This document shows positions 26,192 to 35,186 of a DNA stretch of 64,000 nt, in pieces (position 1 is the stretch's first letter; every line of letters begins with the position of its first letter). Below the pieces are notes generated by a model that was not told the origin of the DNA, searched no databases, and saw nothing but the letters and a program-made list of their open reading frames with translations. The stretch is taken from NCBI RefSeq assembly GCF_046614675.1, contig NZ_JBKKJT010000003.1, positions 496,001 to 560,000 of the forward strand, read 5' to 3'. The position numbers and the translations under genes are program-made. The DNA is from Chryseobacterium cupriresistens (GTDB lineage Bacteria; Bacteroidota; Bacteroidia; Flavobacteriales; Weeksellaceae).

Positions 26192-27175
26192 CTATCTGCT
26201 TCTGAGCCGGCTTGGCAGGATATTGAATTTTCGTTTAAATGCTGATGAAAAATGTCTCGGATTTTTATAGCCGATATGATCAGAAATTTCACTGATATTC
26301 AGATCGCTGTCGAGAAGCATTTTTTTTGCCTGCTCCATTTTGAGATCATTCCAGAATCCGAAAACGGTAGTCCCGAAGAGCTCTTTGAATCCTTTCTTTA
26401 AAGTAAATTCGTTGGTTCCTACCAGATGGGCAAGATCATTCAGAGAACTATCTGCATTCAGGTTTTTTACAATATAATCCCTCACAGCGTACATTTTCTC
26501 TATATCTTTTTTCTGAAGAGAAGAAGATGAGGATTCACTGTCAAAAAACTGTTCAAGCTGCAACAGAAGAAGTTCATTTACTTTAGCTTCAAGATAAATT
26601 CGTTTGAAAGCCCCTTTTCTGTTGCAAAGAATGATGTCGTTCAGAATCTGATACATATCATGGGTGATGCGGTTATGCTCAGTCTGAATGAGAGATGAAT
26701 TCTGCTTGTCAATCGAATTTCTGAATATTTCAAACAGTCCTGAATACTCAGGTAGAAATTTTTTAAAGAACTCAGGAGCAAGATTGATTTCGAATACATA
26801 CATTTCCGGACCTTCGAATTCCATCCTGCCTTCCATATGATGGGCATAAATAATATTGTGCTGGTAGTTATCAAACACTATTGTTTTTTGAAAGTTACCC
26901 GAAATGGCTTTGCTTTTTCCTTTCAGGGTAAAATGCATTTCTACCGAATCAAAATCACTCTCAAGGTACAATTGAAGCGGTTTATTCAATACAATATTCC
27001 CAAAACTGATGTGGACATGGGTAAAGCTTATTTCGTGATAAAAACCATTTCCATAAGGAGGAGTCAGCTGGGTAATGGATTCCTGGATGCCTCCATCATC
27101 TAAGAAATAAGAGGAAGGATAATCCCGCTCCATAAGCATGTTTCCAAAGTTTTCATCATATAGCCGTACTGTCAT
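26192..27175 (-). CDS. AraC family regulator (PchR-like)
   Basis: A 327-residue regulator with an N-terminal sensor half (about 1-215; for example VEMHFTLKGKSKAISGNFQKTIVF) and a C-terminal double helix-turn-helix (about 225-325: DSSLNDLAHLVGTNEFTLKKGFKELFGTTVFGFWNDLKMEQAKKMLL, then NISEISDHIGYKNPRHFSSAFKRKF). The layout matches the PchR subgroup, which controls siderophore uptake. It is encoded on the same strand as, and upstream of, the TonB receptor, and divergent from DUF6796. The shared intergenic region holds a Fur-like palindrome, consistent with iron control. Confidence 0.9.
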   Translation of the reverse strand: MTVRLYDENFGNMLMERDYPSSYFLDDGGIQESITQLTPPYGNGFYHEISFTHVHISFGNIVLNKPLQLYLESDFDSVEMHFTLKGKSKAISGNFQKTIVFDNYQHNIIYAHHMEGRMEFEGPEMYVFEINLAPEFFKKFLPEYSGLFEIFRNSIDKQNSSLIQTEHNRITHDMYQILNDIILCNRKGAFKRIYLEAKVNELLLLQLEQFFDSESSSSSLQKKDIEKMYAVRDYIVKNLNADSSLNDLAHLVGTNEFTLKKGFKELFGTTVFGFWNDLKMEQAKKMLLDSDLNISEISDHIGYKNPRHFSSAFKRKFNILPSRLRSR

Positions 27176-27273
27176 TTCCTTTTGTTTGTTTGAATTTCCT
27201 TTTTACGGACTTTTTATTCCGTTTTACAGACCCTTTCTGTTGAATGTTTAGAGTAAGTTTGCACAAAGGTAAT

Positions 27274-27302
27274 AATTATTTAGAATCATTCTTAATAATT
27301 AA
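27274..27302. promoter_or_regulatory. Fur-box-like inverted repeat
   Basis: TAATTATTTAGAA TCA TTCTTAATAATTA: 13-bp arms with one mismatch, in the 197-nt region between divergent AraC and DUF6796 genes. The core TTTAGAAnnnTTCTTAA resembles Fur-type boxes seen upstream of iron genes in flavobacteria. Confidence 0.5.
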
Positions 27303-27372
27303 ATTGCTTTTAAATAAAAGAAAGAAATAATGAAACGATGTACATCTTATATACAATTAATTATTAAAAATT

Positions 27373-28092
27373 ATGAAATATTCAGGTAAAATAAACTGGT
27401 CTTTTGCTGCAGCAATAGCAGTGTCAATATGTTGGATTATTGGTGATATTTACGTTGCCGGATTTGATCCGGATCCATCAGATTATCCTTTGTTTTCAAA
27501 AACCTATGCAGATCAGGTAAATCTGGAATTTGCAACTTTAATGCTGGAAGGTTCCACTCCGAGATTGATGTTTGGTGCTTTGATTGGTGCTCTTACGGGG
27601 CCTTTACTGCTTCCTGCTACGTGGCTGGTGTATCAGTTTTTCAAAGATACTCAAAAATGGTATGCAGTCTTTGTGTATTGGGTCTTACTGGCAGGAGCGG
27701 TTTTATCACCTTTAGGACATGCCGGATTCTTCTATGTTGGGGAGATTTATAAAGCAGTTTATCATACAGACTCTGCCTCTCACCCTTATCTTCTGGAGAC
27801 GGGAAGAGGTTTTATGAAAATGCTTAACATTGCCTGGGGAACAGCTATTGGTGTACTGGCAGTCGGATGGATTTCCTTTGCTGTTTGTATTCTTTTCAAT
27901 AAAACTCTGTTGCCGGGGTGGATGGCTCTGCTGACACCATTTGCCCTTACTTTGTTTATCATTCCTATAAAAAATCTTTTACCGCTTCCTTTTTCAGGAT
28001 GGGTAGGAGGTGCCATATTCAATATTGCCTATCTGACATTTTTCAGTTCACTGCTTTTCTTTTTCAGAAAGAAATTGCTGAACAGGATTTAG
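27373..28092 (+). CDS. DUF6796 family membrane protein
   Basis: A 239-residue protein with about seven membrane segments and conserved charged loops, including GDIYVAGFDPDPSDYPLFSK near the N-terminus and STPRLMFGALIGALTGPL. I recognise the family as DUF6796, whose function is unknown. It is divergent from the PchR-like AraC gene, sharing a 197-nt promoter region with a Fur-like palindrome, so AraC and iron control are plausible. Confidence 0.8.
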   Translation: MKYSGKINWSFAAAIAVSICWIIGDIYVAGFDPDPSDYPLFSKTYADQVNLEFATLMLEGSTPRLMFGALIGALTGPLLLPATWLVYQFFKDTQKWYAVFVYWVLLAGAVLSPLGHAGFFYVGEIYKAVYHTDSASHPYLLETGRGFMKMLNIAWGTAIGVLAVGWISFAVCILFNKTLLPGWMALLTPFALTLFIIPIKNLLPLPFSGWVGGAIFNIAYLTFFSSLLFFFRKKLLNRI

Positions 28093-28138
28093 CTATAAAA
28101 AATATGACTATGATCTTAACTTGAAATAAATGGAGAGG

Positions 28139-28174
28139 AAAGTCTTTTAAATCTTAGAATTTAAAGGCTTTTTT
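28139..28174 (+). terminator. probable terminator after DUF6796
   Basis: An imperfect stem (AAGTCTTTTAAAT / AATTTAAAGGCTT, with a bulge and a G-U pair) followed by T6. Confidence 0.55.
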
Positions 28175-28249
28175 ACATTAAAAACTATCTTTTTGGGAAT
28201 ATTGATCGGAATATTAACCTTATATTGGCTGGGAATTAAGCGGAAGAAT

Positions 28250-28852
28250 ATGGAGAATCTGAAAATTTGGTTAAGAAAAAATGCTTCTACGGCAGTACTT
28301 ACCGTATTATTTATTATCGTTTTGGTGAATAAAGATGCAAAGGCATGGCTGATGAGGCAGGTGGCTTCCACCGGAATTCTCAATTCCAGCATATCAGAAC
28401 CACAAAAAAAACAGAATAATGCAGCCAAAGTTTCCTATACCGGGCTGATGCTGAAAAATGAAGAAGGAAAGATTGTAGATACTTCTGCTTTACAGAATAA
28501 AGTGGTCTTTATTAACTTCTGGGCGTCATGGTGCCCTCCCTGCAGGGCTGAATTTCCATCTGTGCAGAAGCTGTATGATCAGTATAAAAATAATCCGGAT
28601 ATGGTATTTCTTACAGTAAATCTGGATGATAATGTCAGTCTGGGAAAATCTTATTTAAAAGAGAAAGGCTTTACGGTTCCTTTTCTTACACCGGCTGGAA
28701 ATATTCCTGATATATTGTATAGCGGATCTTTACCAACCACTGTTGTACTGGATAAAAAAGGAGAAATCCGCATGCAGCATACAGGAGTGGCAGATTATAG
28801 CAAAGATTCCTTTTATAAGCAGATTGATGAACTGTTGAACGAAAAGCCATAA
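28250..28852 (+). CDS. TlpA-like thiol-disulfide oxidoreductase
   Basis: About 200 residues from the internal ATG that is preceded by a purine-rich site; the frame extends 19 codons upstream. An N-terminal membrane anchor (ASTAVLTVLFIIVLV, about 12-26) places the thioredoxin domain outside the cytoplasm. The active site is FINFWASWCPPCRAEFP, with the WCPPC cysteines at about 95 and 98, and the cis-Pro loop is GSLPTTVVLDKKGEI. It reduces disulfides in the envelope. A gene for a SUKH-like protein follows after 9 nt. Confidence 0.92.
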   Translation: MENLKIWLRKNASTAVLTVLFIIVLVNKDAKAWLMRQVASTGILNSSISEPQKKQNNAAKVSYTGLMLKNEEGKIVDTSALQNKVVFINFWASWCPPCRAEFPSVQKLYDQYKNNPDMVFLTVNLDDNVSLGKSYLKEKGFTVPFLTPAGNIPDILYSGSLPTTVVLDKKGEIRMQHTGVADYSKDSFYKQIDELLNEKP

Positions 28853-28861
28853 TTTTTAATA

Positions 28862-29353
28862 ATGATGATTCTCTTTATACTGCCTGTTCTTGCAGAAATA
28901 GAAACTGAAATCCTTAAAGAAAAAAGCACCGTGCAGAATTTTCCAAAGGTTATAGTATTTCCTTTCTCTGAAAGCTATAAAACGCTGGTTACTCAAATAA
29001 AAACAACAGAAATCTCTTCTGAGACCATTCTGTACAATTCAGTGGATGCAGTCAATGAAAATAAAGAATTTAACTTGCCGGAGTACTGGTGTTTTGCTGG
29101 CAACGGACAAGGTGACCGATGGTTTCTGGACAGGGATCAGAAGGTTTTTTTCTATGATCATGATGATGACGGGAAGCTGAAGCCGATGCATATTAATTTT
29201 GAAGAATGGCTGCAAATGGCAATCATTATCCGTCAGTTGGATCAATGTTTTGATCAATATGACCATATCACTGAGCCGGTTCGTCTGGAGTTCTATAAAA
29301 CCCTGAATACGATTCATCCCACATTAAGTGATGTGTATCCGTTTACATTGTAA
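28862..29353 (+). CDS. SMI1/KNR4 (SUKH)-like protein
   Basis: A 163-residue protein. The C-terminal half has a SUKH-type pattern: LPEYWCFAGNGQGDRWFLDRDQKVFFYDHDDD followed by FEEWLQMAII. SUKH proteins often serve as immunity proteins to nuclease toxins, but no toxin gene is adjacent, and single SUKH genes are common. The N-terminal MMILFILPVLAEIE is unusual and an alternative start a few codons later is possible. It probably shares a transcript with the TlpA gene, 9 nt upstream. Confidence 0.7.
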   Translation: MMILFILPVLAEIETEILKEKSTVQNFPKVIVFPFSESYKTLVTQIKTTEISSETILYNSVDAVNENKEFNLPEYWCFAGNGQGDRWFLDRDQKVFFYDHDDDGKLKPMHINFEEWLQMAIIIRQLDQCFDQYDHITEPVRLEFYKTLNTIHPTLSDVYPFTL

Positions 29354-29424
29354 CGCTGGTTTTATCAGCAATGAATGTAAATGTCTAAGTGAAAAAAGAA
29401 TACTTTTACCATAAGAAACAGAAT

Positions 29425-29988
29425 ATGCTGCATCAGCTAAGAACCCATATTGAAAAAATAATTCCTCTTAATGATGATGAATTTGAATTCATATCATCCT
29501 GCTTTACTTATAAAAAATATAAGAAACATCAGTTTCTGGTACAGGAAGGGGAAACGGTTCCCTATAATTATTTTGTCCTGAAAGGCTTGCTGAAGCTGGT
29601 TTATTCTGACGAAACCGGAAAAGAACATATTGTTGGATTTGCCATGGAAGACTGGTGGGAAACAGATTTTCCCGCTTATTATCAGCAAACGGCAGCAACA
29701 ATGTCTCTGGAATGTATTGAAGATACGGAAGTACTGTGTATTAAGCTGGACGATTACAGAAAACTTTGCGCTCAACTTCCAAAGCTGGAGCATTTCTTCC
29801 TTGAAAAAGCATATATGGGATTTATTACGGCTCAACAGCGTACCATTTCCATGATGACAACAGGAATAAAAGAACGCTATGAGCAGCTTTTGGAAAAATA
29901 TCCTTCTCTTGTTCAGCGTGTTCCGAAATCTCTTTTGGCTGCTTATTTAGGGGTGTCCAGAGAAACCTTAAGCCGTCTGCCTCTGTAA
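29425..29988 (+). CDS. Crp/Fnr family transcriptional regulator
   Basis: About 187 residues from the ATG (MLHQLRTHIEKIIPL); an in-frame GTG 12 codons upstream is less likely. The effector-binding beta-roll (QFLVQEGETVPYNYFVLKGLLKLVYSDETGKEHIVGFAMEDWWETD) precedes a short helix-turn-helix (KSLLAAYLGVSRETLSRLPL) at the very C-terminus, typical of the short Bacteroidota Crp subgroup. The next gene, ridA, is preceded by two Crp-like sites that begin 4 nt after this stop, making it the likely target. Confidence 0.9.
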   Translation: MLHQLRTHIEKIIPLNDDEFEFISSCFTYKKYKKHQFLVQEGETVPYNYFVLKGLLKLVYSDETGKEHIVGFAMEDWWETDFPAYYQQTAATMSLECIEDTEVLCIKLDDYRKLCAQLPKLEHFFLEKAYMGFITAQQRTISMMTTGIKERYEQLLEKYPSLVQRVPKSLLAAYLGVSRETLSRLPL

Positions 29989-29991
29989 CGC

Positions 29992-30007
29992 TGTGATCAA
30001 ACTCACA
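29992..30007. promoter_or_regulatory. Crp/Fnr-type site 1 upstream of ridA
   Basis: TGTGATCAAACTCACA matches TGTGA-N6-TCACA perfectly; centre is 23 bp from site 2. Confidence 0.6.
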
Positions 30008-30014
30008 CTATAAT

Positions 30015-30030
30015 CGTGATCCGTATCACA
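30015..30030. promoter_or_regulatory. Crp/Fnr-type site 2 upstream of ridA
   Basis: CGTGATCCGTATCACA differs from TGTGA-N6-TCACA at one base. Confidence 0.55.
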
Positions 30031-30088
30031 GGAATTTGCTGTATTTGTTCTGCAATTTTGTACAGTAACAAATAACAAATTCAAGACA

Positions 30089-30478
30089 ATGGAAAAAAAA
30101 ACGGTTAATCCTTGGAAATGGCAGGATGAAAGAAGCTATTCACAGGCGGTAGAGGTAAAAAATGTGCAAAGTACTTTATATTGCTCGGGACAGGCAGCTA
30201 TTGACCCCGATGGAACATCCAGTAATAAGGATATGAAATCGCAGCTGGAACAGGCTATTGCCAATCTGGAAGAAGTAATCAGTACTGCAGGATATGAATG
30301 TGGCGGTATTGTAAGATTAAATATTTATACAACTTCTACGGAAGAGCTTTGGCCACATTTTCCTATTCTTCAGGAGTGGATTGCCACACATGCAATTCAG
30401 CAGGCTGTAACGATGCTTGAAGTGAAAGGTTTGTTTGAAACTTTAAAAGTGGAGCTTGAAGCTACCGTCGTAAAATAA
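30089..30478 (+). CDS. RidA family protein
   Basis: A 129-residue protein of the YjgF/YER057c/UK114 fold. It shows TLYCSGQAAIDPDGTSSNKDMKSQLEQAIANLEEVISTAGY, the usual central helix, and a C-terminal VELEATVVK. Canonical RidA uses an Arg in the final RxExxA motif to deaminate reactive enamines. Here that position is Glu-Leu-Glu (VELEAT), so it may be a non-deaminase paralogue. Two Crp-like sites sit upstream, directly after the Crp/Fnr gene. Confidence 0.87.
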   Translation: MEKKTVNPWKWQDERSYSQAVEVKNVQSTLYCSGQAAIDPDGTSSNKDMKSQLEQAIANLEEVISTAGYECGGIVRLNIYTTSTEELWPHFPILQEWIATHAIQQAVTMLEVKGLFETLKVELEATVVK

Positions 30479-30500
30479 ATGATCATTGAACTTAAAAATT

Positions 30501-30533
30501 AAACCTTCAAAATATAATCTGAAGGTTTTTTCT
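30501..30533 (+). terminator. terminator after ridA
   Basis: Stem AAACCTTCA / TGAAGGTTT with a 10-nt loop and T-run. Confidence 0.78.
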
Positions 30534-30571
30534 TACATTTATCTATACCAATTACAATATCCAAAAATCTT

Positions 30572-31360
30572 ATGAATATCCAACTTTTTTCAAAAAATGC
30601 TTTAGTAGGAGGGGCAACCCAGGGAATCGGTGCCGGAATAGCTGTTGAACTGGCAAAATGCGGTGCTAATGTTACCGTTATGGCCCGTAATGAAGCCAAA
30701 CTTAAAGACTTTGTTTCATCTCTGCCGGTTATCAATACTGATCAGAAACATGGGTATCTGGTAGCAGATTTTTCAGATTTTGAAAGTTATAAGAAAATTA
30801 TAGGAGGATTTTTTTATGATCATTCGATAGATATTCTGGTGAATAATACCAATGGTCCTGAACCTGGTTTAGCACTGGATAAAAATGCCGATGATTATCA
30901 GAAAGCATTTGATTTGCTGTTTAAAACTGTTTGCGAAACAACATTATTGGCTTTGCCTCACATGATCCAACAGAAAAAAGGGCGTATTATTAATGTTTCA
31001 TCACTTTCAGTAAAAGAACCGATCGGAAATCTGGCCTTGTCCAATTCTATCCGTTCAGCAGTAATTGCTTGGGCCAAAACGCTTTCCAACGAAATTGCAC
31101 AACACAATATCACGATAAATAATGTCTTAACAGGATACTTTGATACTGAAAGAATTCAGAAACTGGTAGCTCATGAAGCTCAGCAAAGTGGCAATGCTGA
31201 AGAAGAAATAAAAAAGGCGAGGGAAAATAAGATTCCGATGAAAAGATTCGGACAGCCTGAGGAATATGGACATCTCGTGGCTTTTCTGGCTTCTGAATAT
31301 TCAAATTATCTTACCGGAACAAGTATTCCTTTGGATGGAGGATTGAATAATACGTATTAA
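30572..31360 (+). CDS. SDR family protein with substituted catalytic Tyr and Lys
   Basis: A 262-residue Rossmann-fold protein of standard SDR length. The cofactor motif is GGATQGIGAGIA, NNTNG stands for NNAG, and it ends AFLASEYSNYLTGTSIPLDGG. In the active site NVSSLSVKEPIGNLALSNSIR, the catalytic Ser (144) is present, but aligned to FabG the Tyr becomes Ser 157 and the Lys becomes Arg 161. A known subset of SDRs has a similar SNxxR replacement. It may therefore be non-catalytic, or use a different mechanism. It is a single gene. Confidence 0.86.
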   Translation: MNIQLFSKNALVGGATQGIGAGIAVELAKCGANVTVMARNEAKLKDFVSSLPVINTDQKHGYLVADFSDFESYKKIIGGFFYDHSIDILVNNTNGPEPGLALDKNADDYQKAFDLLFKTVCETTLLALPHMIQQKKGRIINVSSLSVKEPIGNLALSNSIRSAVIAWAKTLSNEIAQHNITINNVLTGYFDTERIQKLVAHEAQQSGNAEEEIKKARENKIPMKRFGQPEEYGHLVAFLASEYSNYLTGTSIPLDGGLNNTY

Positions 31361-31392
31361 AACTTTACCATTTAGGAAATATAAATTCTTTT

Positions 31393-31567
31393 AAACCGCA
31401 AAAGTCACAAAAGTTTTTGAATTTGTTTCTAAGCTTTCTATTTTGAGTGTTAAAGTACACTTAAGTTATTTGAAATCTTTGCTTTACTTCTTCTTATATG
31501 AACTTTTTGCAGCATTGTTTTTTAACTTAATTAAACTACGCTAAGACTTTTATGACTTTTGTGGTTT
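31393..31567. repeat. intergenic inverted-repeat element (MITE-like)
   Basis: Outer arms AAACCGCAAAAGTCACAAAA (31393-) and the near reverse complement ending at 31567 match over 21 bp with two mismatches, about 175 nt apart end to end. The enclosed sequence has no gene. Only this copy occurs in the window, so mobility cannot be judged. Confidence 0.5.
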
Positions 31568-31636
31568 GAGAATAAAATAAGGTAAATGTAATAAACCCTT
31601 TCCCCCAGTTGTCATATACATATTGGAAAATATGAT

Positions 31637-34600
31637 ATGAAAAACTGGTCTTTTAAAAAATGGAACACCGTACTGGGATGGTTCCTTTTCGCTATTGCGC
31701 TTATTACTTATCTTTCAACGATAGAACATTCTTTGAGTTTCTGGGACTGCGGGGAATATATTTCTTCAGCTGTAAAGCTGGAGGTAACTCATGCTCCGGG
31801 AGCCGCTTTATTCCAGATCGTGGGAGCGGCAGCGAGTATTTTTGCATTGGGAAATACTGAAAATTATTCTGTGGTGATCAATGCCATGTCAGCGTTATTC
31901 AGTGCATTTACCATTCTGTTGCTGTTCTGGACGATCACCCATTTTTTAAGACGGCTTTTGCATAGAGACTTTGAAGAGATTACAAAACATCAGGAAATCT
32001 CTATCCTTTTTGCAGGAGCTATCGGGGCCTTATGCTTTACCTTTTCAGATACCTTTTGGTTTTCGGCTGTAGAAGGTGAGGTGTATGCAATGGCTTCGCT
32101 GTTTATTGCGTTGCTGGTATGGCTCATTACAAAATGGGAAAACGAATATAAAGCGATTGACAGTGAGAGATGGATCATCCTTATTTTCTTTATCACAGGT
32201 CTTTCCGTAGGAGTACATATGATGTGTATGCTGGCTCTTCCGGCCATATGTCTGGTGTTTTACGCCCGGAATTATACCTTTTCGTGGAAAAGTTTTATCA
32301 TAGCGAATCTTGTTACTTTGGGAACTCTTGCCTTCGTGTTCAAGATTATTTTCCCCTTGATTATGACCCTCTTTGGACAGCTTGAAATTTTCTTTGTGAA
32401 CGGTTTAGGGCTTCCTTTCCATTCAGGGACAATTGCGGCGTTTGTTTTTATGGCCGCAATAAGTTATTTCTTAATTAAGTATGCTGGAAAAACAAAAAAG
32501 AAGGTATACCAGACTGTGGTTTTATCCCTTGTTTACATGATCATTGGTTTCTCCTGCTGGCTGGTGATTCCCATCAGAGCCAATGCGAATCCACCGATGA
32601 ATCTTAATGATCCGGATACCGCGATCGGAATGAGAGATTATTATAACAGGGTTCAATATGGTGACTGGCCTACGATTTACGGGCAGAATTATACCGCTTT
32701 TCTCGACAAAAACGGGCTGGAAAAAGAGGATGACGGAAGTTATAAAAGAGACATCACCGGAGATATTTATGAAAAAGATGAAAAAACCGGAACTTACAGA
32801 AAAACCGGAGAAAGATTCAACTATGTTTTTAATAAATCTCACATAAGTTTTATGCCAAGGATGTTCAATGAAGATAAAGAAGTGATGGCTAATTATATCT
32901 CATTGTATGGAGCTCCTGATTTTACCTTCAATTACGATAATGAAGATGTGGCAGACAATCCTGAGGCTAAACGTATTTTTGAAGAACTGAGAGCAAAATA
33001 TGAAGGAGATTCTATCACTGCAGAAGATTATCTGAAAGTAAAACCTTATGATCTGATTAAGGTACAGCGCCCTTCATTTGCTCAGAATATGGATTATTTT
33101 ATTTCTTTCCAGAACGGATATTACTTTGTGCGATACCTGATGTGGAATTTTGTTGGAAGACAGAACGATCTTCAGGGACATATGGAAAATACCAACGGGA
33201 ACTGGATTTCAGGATTTTCTTTTATTGATAATGCTCTGTTGGGTGATCAGGATCATATGCCTGCTCAATTTAAAAATGAAAGTACCGTAAAGTTTTTCTT
33301 TTTACCATTGATTCTGGGTTTGATTGGTTTCTTTTTCCAGCTGAACAGAGATTTTGGAAGATTTTATGCCATACTTTCACTGTTTATTCTGACCAGTGTG
33401 GGAATTGTTTTCTATACCGGAGTAAAACCGTTTGAAGTGCGGGAAAGAGACTATGCCATGGTAGGTTCATTCTATGCCTTTGCCTTGTGGATTGGTCTGG
33501 GAGCCGGAGCCATCCTTTGGCTGATTCAGTCCAAGATTAAATCCAATGCAGCCAACATTATACTGGGAGCTGTATTGCTGGGAATCCCTTTTATGATGGG
33601 ATTCCAGAATTATACTTCCCATGACAGAAGCAAAAAAACGGCAGCCCGCGATTATGCCTATTCATTTTTACGTTCATTGCCTAAAGATGATATCATTTTT
33701 ATTTATGGTGATAATGATACTTTTCCGGTGTGGGCTATTCAGGAAACAGAAAGATTCAGGGATGATGTGAAAACAGTCAACTTTACCCTTTTAGCCACTC
33801 CATGGAATATTGATCAGGTGAAAAGAAGAACCTACAATGCCATGGGAATTCCGGGTGAGCTGACCCATGAAGAATATAGAGACGGTGTCAATGATCAGGT
33901 GTATCTGATGAAAAAAGAAGATTGGGAAGGACTTTTCCAGATGCTGAAAGAACAGGGAGCGCCGGAAACGGCTTTCCAGGAGTTCAGAAAATATCTGACT
34001 CAGGATTCAATGATCCTGAAGGATGCTATAAAATTTCTGAAATTACAATCGTCCGAAAAAGATGAATTGCTGAAAATGTACTTCGGCGAACAACAATATG
34101 AAAAATACAATATTATTCCTGTCAGTAAATTTATTCTTCCTGTCAACAAAGAAAATGCCGTAAAAGCAGGAATTATTAAGCAGTCCGATCTTCCGGGTAC
34201 TGTGGATCAGATTATAATCAATTATGAAGCGAATACCCTTTATAAAAGCAATCTGATGATGCTGGATATGCTGGCCAATTTCGACTGGAAGCGCCCGATA
34301 AGTTTCTCTTCAGGCGGAATGTATGAAAGCGAAAATATTTTTTATCTGGATGAATATCTGCAGTTTGACGGTTTCAGCTACAGATTGGTTCCCATTCATA
34401 CGCCTCAGGGGCCTGATGGAGACAAAGGAAGGGTAGATGCCCAATCTCTTTATCAGGTGGTGAAAAATTTCAGATGGGGAAATTTTAAAGATCTGAGTAT
34501 TTATTATGATGAAACAGCTACGTCAAATATTTTGGGCTACAGAATGTCGGTGAGTAGAGCTGTATCTGCACTTGTGGCAAGCGGGCAGAAAGCGAAAGCA

Positions 34601-35122
34601 CTCGAGTTACTGGAACTTGCAGCAAAAGAAATTCCTGCTGAAAAATACAACGATCCACGTTCACTGAGCGCCATGGTTACCGGATATATTGTTGCAGGGC
34701 AGGAGCAAAAAGGTCTTCAGCTTGCAGAAATGCTCAAAAAAGGAATATTTGAAGAATATGATTATTACCAGAATCTTTCTCCTTCATTTAAAGCAATGGC
34801 GAAAAGACAGATGAGGTCCAAGCCGATGGAATATGCATTGGTGGTTTCTGCTGTTACTGAAGGCTACAAAAAGCTTGGGCAAAATGAAAAAGCACATGCG
34901 TATCTTTTAAAAGCAATGGAGCCTATCGACAAAAAATTCAATATCTTCATAAAAGGTCTGCAGCAGATGGGTAAAGAAAAAGCAATAAAAGAGTCTGAAA
35001 ATGTACGCCAGATTGCTCCCTTTTATCAGTATCTGTTCAATGTTATGGAGCCCTTTGATTCCACCTATTCCAGGAAAAAAGAAATTGAGATTACCAATGT
35101 GATGATGAAAGTGACACAGTAA
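31637..35122 (+). CDS. DUF2723 (TMEM260-like) large membrane protein
   Basis: A 1161-residue protein. The N-terminal block SFWDCGEYISSAVKLEVTHAPGAALFQIVGA is the DUF2723/TMEM260 signature, with about twelve membrane segments in two groups (roughly residues 10-320 and 540-650). The region of about 660-1000 is soluble (RDYAYSFLRSLPKDDIIFIYGDNDTFPVWA), and the C-terminus is TPR-like (EYALVVSAVTEGYKKLGQNEKAHAYLLKAM). TMEM260 in animals is a protein O-mannosyltransferase, and Bacteroidota homologues are thought to glycosylate exported proteins. I infer that here. It is monocistronic with a following terminator. Confidence 0.9.
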   Translation: MKNWSFKKWNTVLGWFLFAIALITYLSTIEHSLSFWDCGEYISSAVKLEVTHAPGAALFQIVGAAASIFALGNTENYSVVINAMSALFSAFTILLLFWTITHFLRRLLHRDFEEITKHQEISILFAGAIGALCFTFSDTFWFSAVEGEVYAMASLFIALLVWLITKWENEYKAIDSERWIILIFFITGLSVGVHMMCMLALPAICLVFYARNYTFSWKSFIIANLVTLGTLAFVFKIIFPLIMTLFGQLEIFFVNGLGLPFHSGTIAAFVFMAAISYFLIKYAGKTKKKVYQTVVLSLVYMIIGFSCWLVIPIRANANPPMNLNDPDTAIGMRDYYNRVQYGDWPTIYGQNYTAFLDKNGLEKEDDGSYKRDITGDIYEKDEKTGTYRKTGERFNYVFNKSHISFMPRMFNEDKEVMANYISLYGAPDFTFNYDNEDVADNPEAKRIFEELRAKYEGDSITAEDYLKVKPYDLIKVQRPSFAQNMDYFISFQNGYYFVRYLMWNFVGRQNDLQGHMENTNGNWISGFSFIDNALLGDQDHMPAQFKNESTVKFFFLPLILGLIGFFFQLNRDFGRFYAILSLFILTSVGIVFYTGVKPFEVRERDYAMVGSFYAFALWIGLGAGAILWLIQSKIKSNAANIILGAVLLGIPFMMGFQNYTSHDRSKKTAARDYAYSFLRSLPKDDIIFIYGDNDTFPVWAIQETERFRDDVKTVNFTLLATPWNIDQVKRRTYNAMGIPGELTHEEYRDGVNDQVYLMKKEDWEGLFQMLKEQGAPETAFQEFRKYLTQDSMILKDAIKFLKLQSSEKDELLKMYFGEQQYEKYNIIPVSKFILPVNKENAVKAGIIKQSDLPGTVDQIIINYEANTLYKSNLMMLDMLANFDWKRPISFSSGGMYESENIFYLDEYLQFDGFSYRLVPIHTPQGPDGDKGRVDAQSLYQVVKNFRWGNFKDLSIYYDETATSNILGYRMSVSRAVSALVASGQKAKALELLELAAKEIPAEKYNDPRSLSAMVTGYIVAGQEQKGLQLAEMLKKGIFEEYDYYQNLSPSFKAMAKRQMRSKPMEYALVVSAVTEGYKKLGQNEKAHAYLLKAMEPIDKKFNIFIKGLQQMGKEKAIKESENVRQIAPFYQYLFNVMEPFDSTYSRKKEIEITNVMMKVTQ

Positions 35123-35133
35123 TAATGAGTGAT

Positions 35134-35165
35134 AAAGCCTTTAAGCATAATGTTTAAAGGCTTTT
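35134..35165. terminator. bidirectional terminator between DUF2723 and AraC genes
   Basis: Stem AAAGCCTTTAA / TTAAAGGCTTT with a 9-nt loop and T-run. Confidence 0.85.
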
Positions 35166-35186
35166 ATTTAATTCAGGGTGTCCAAT

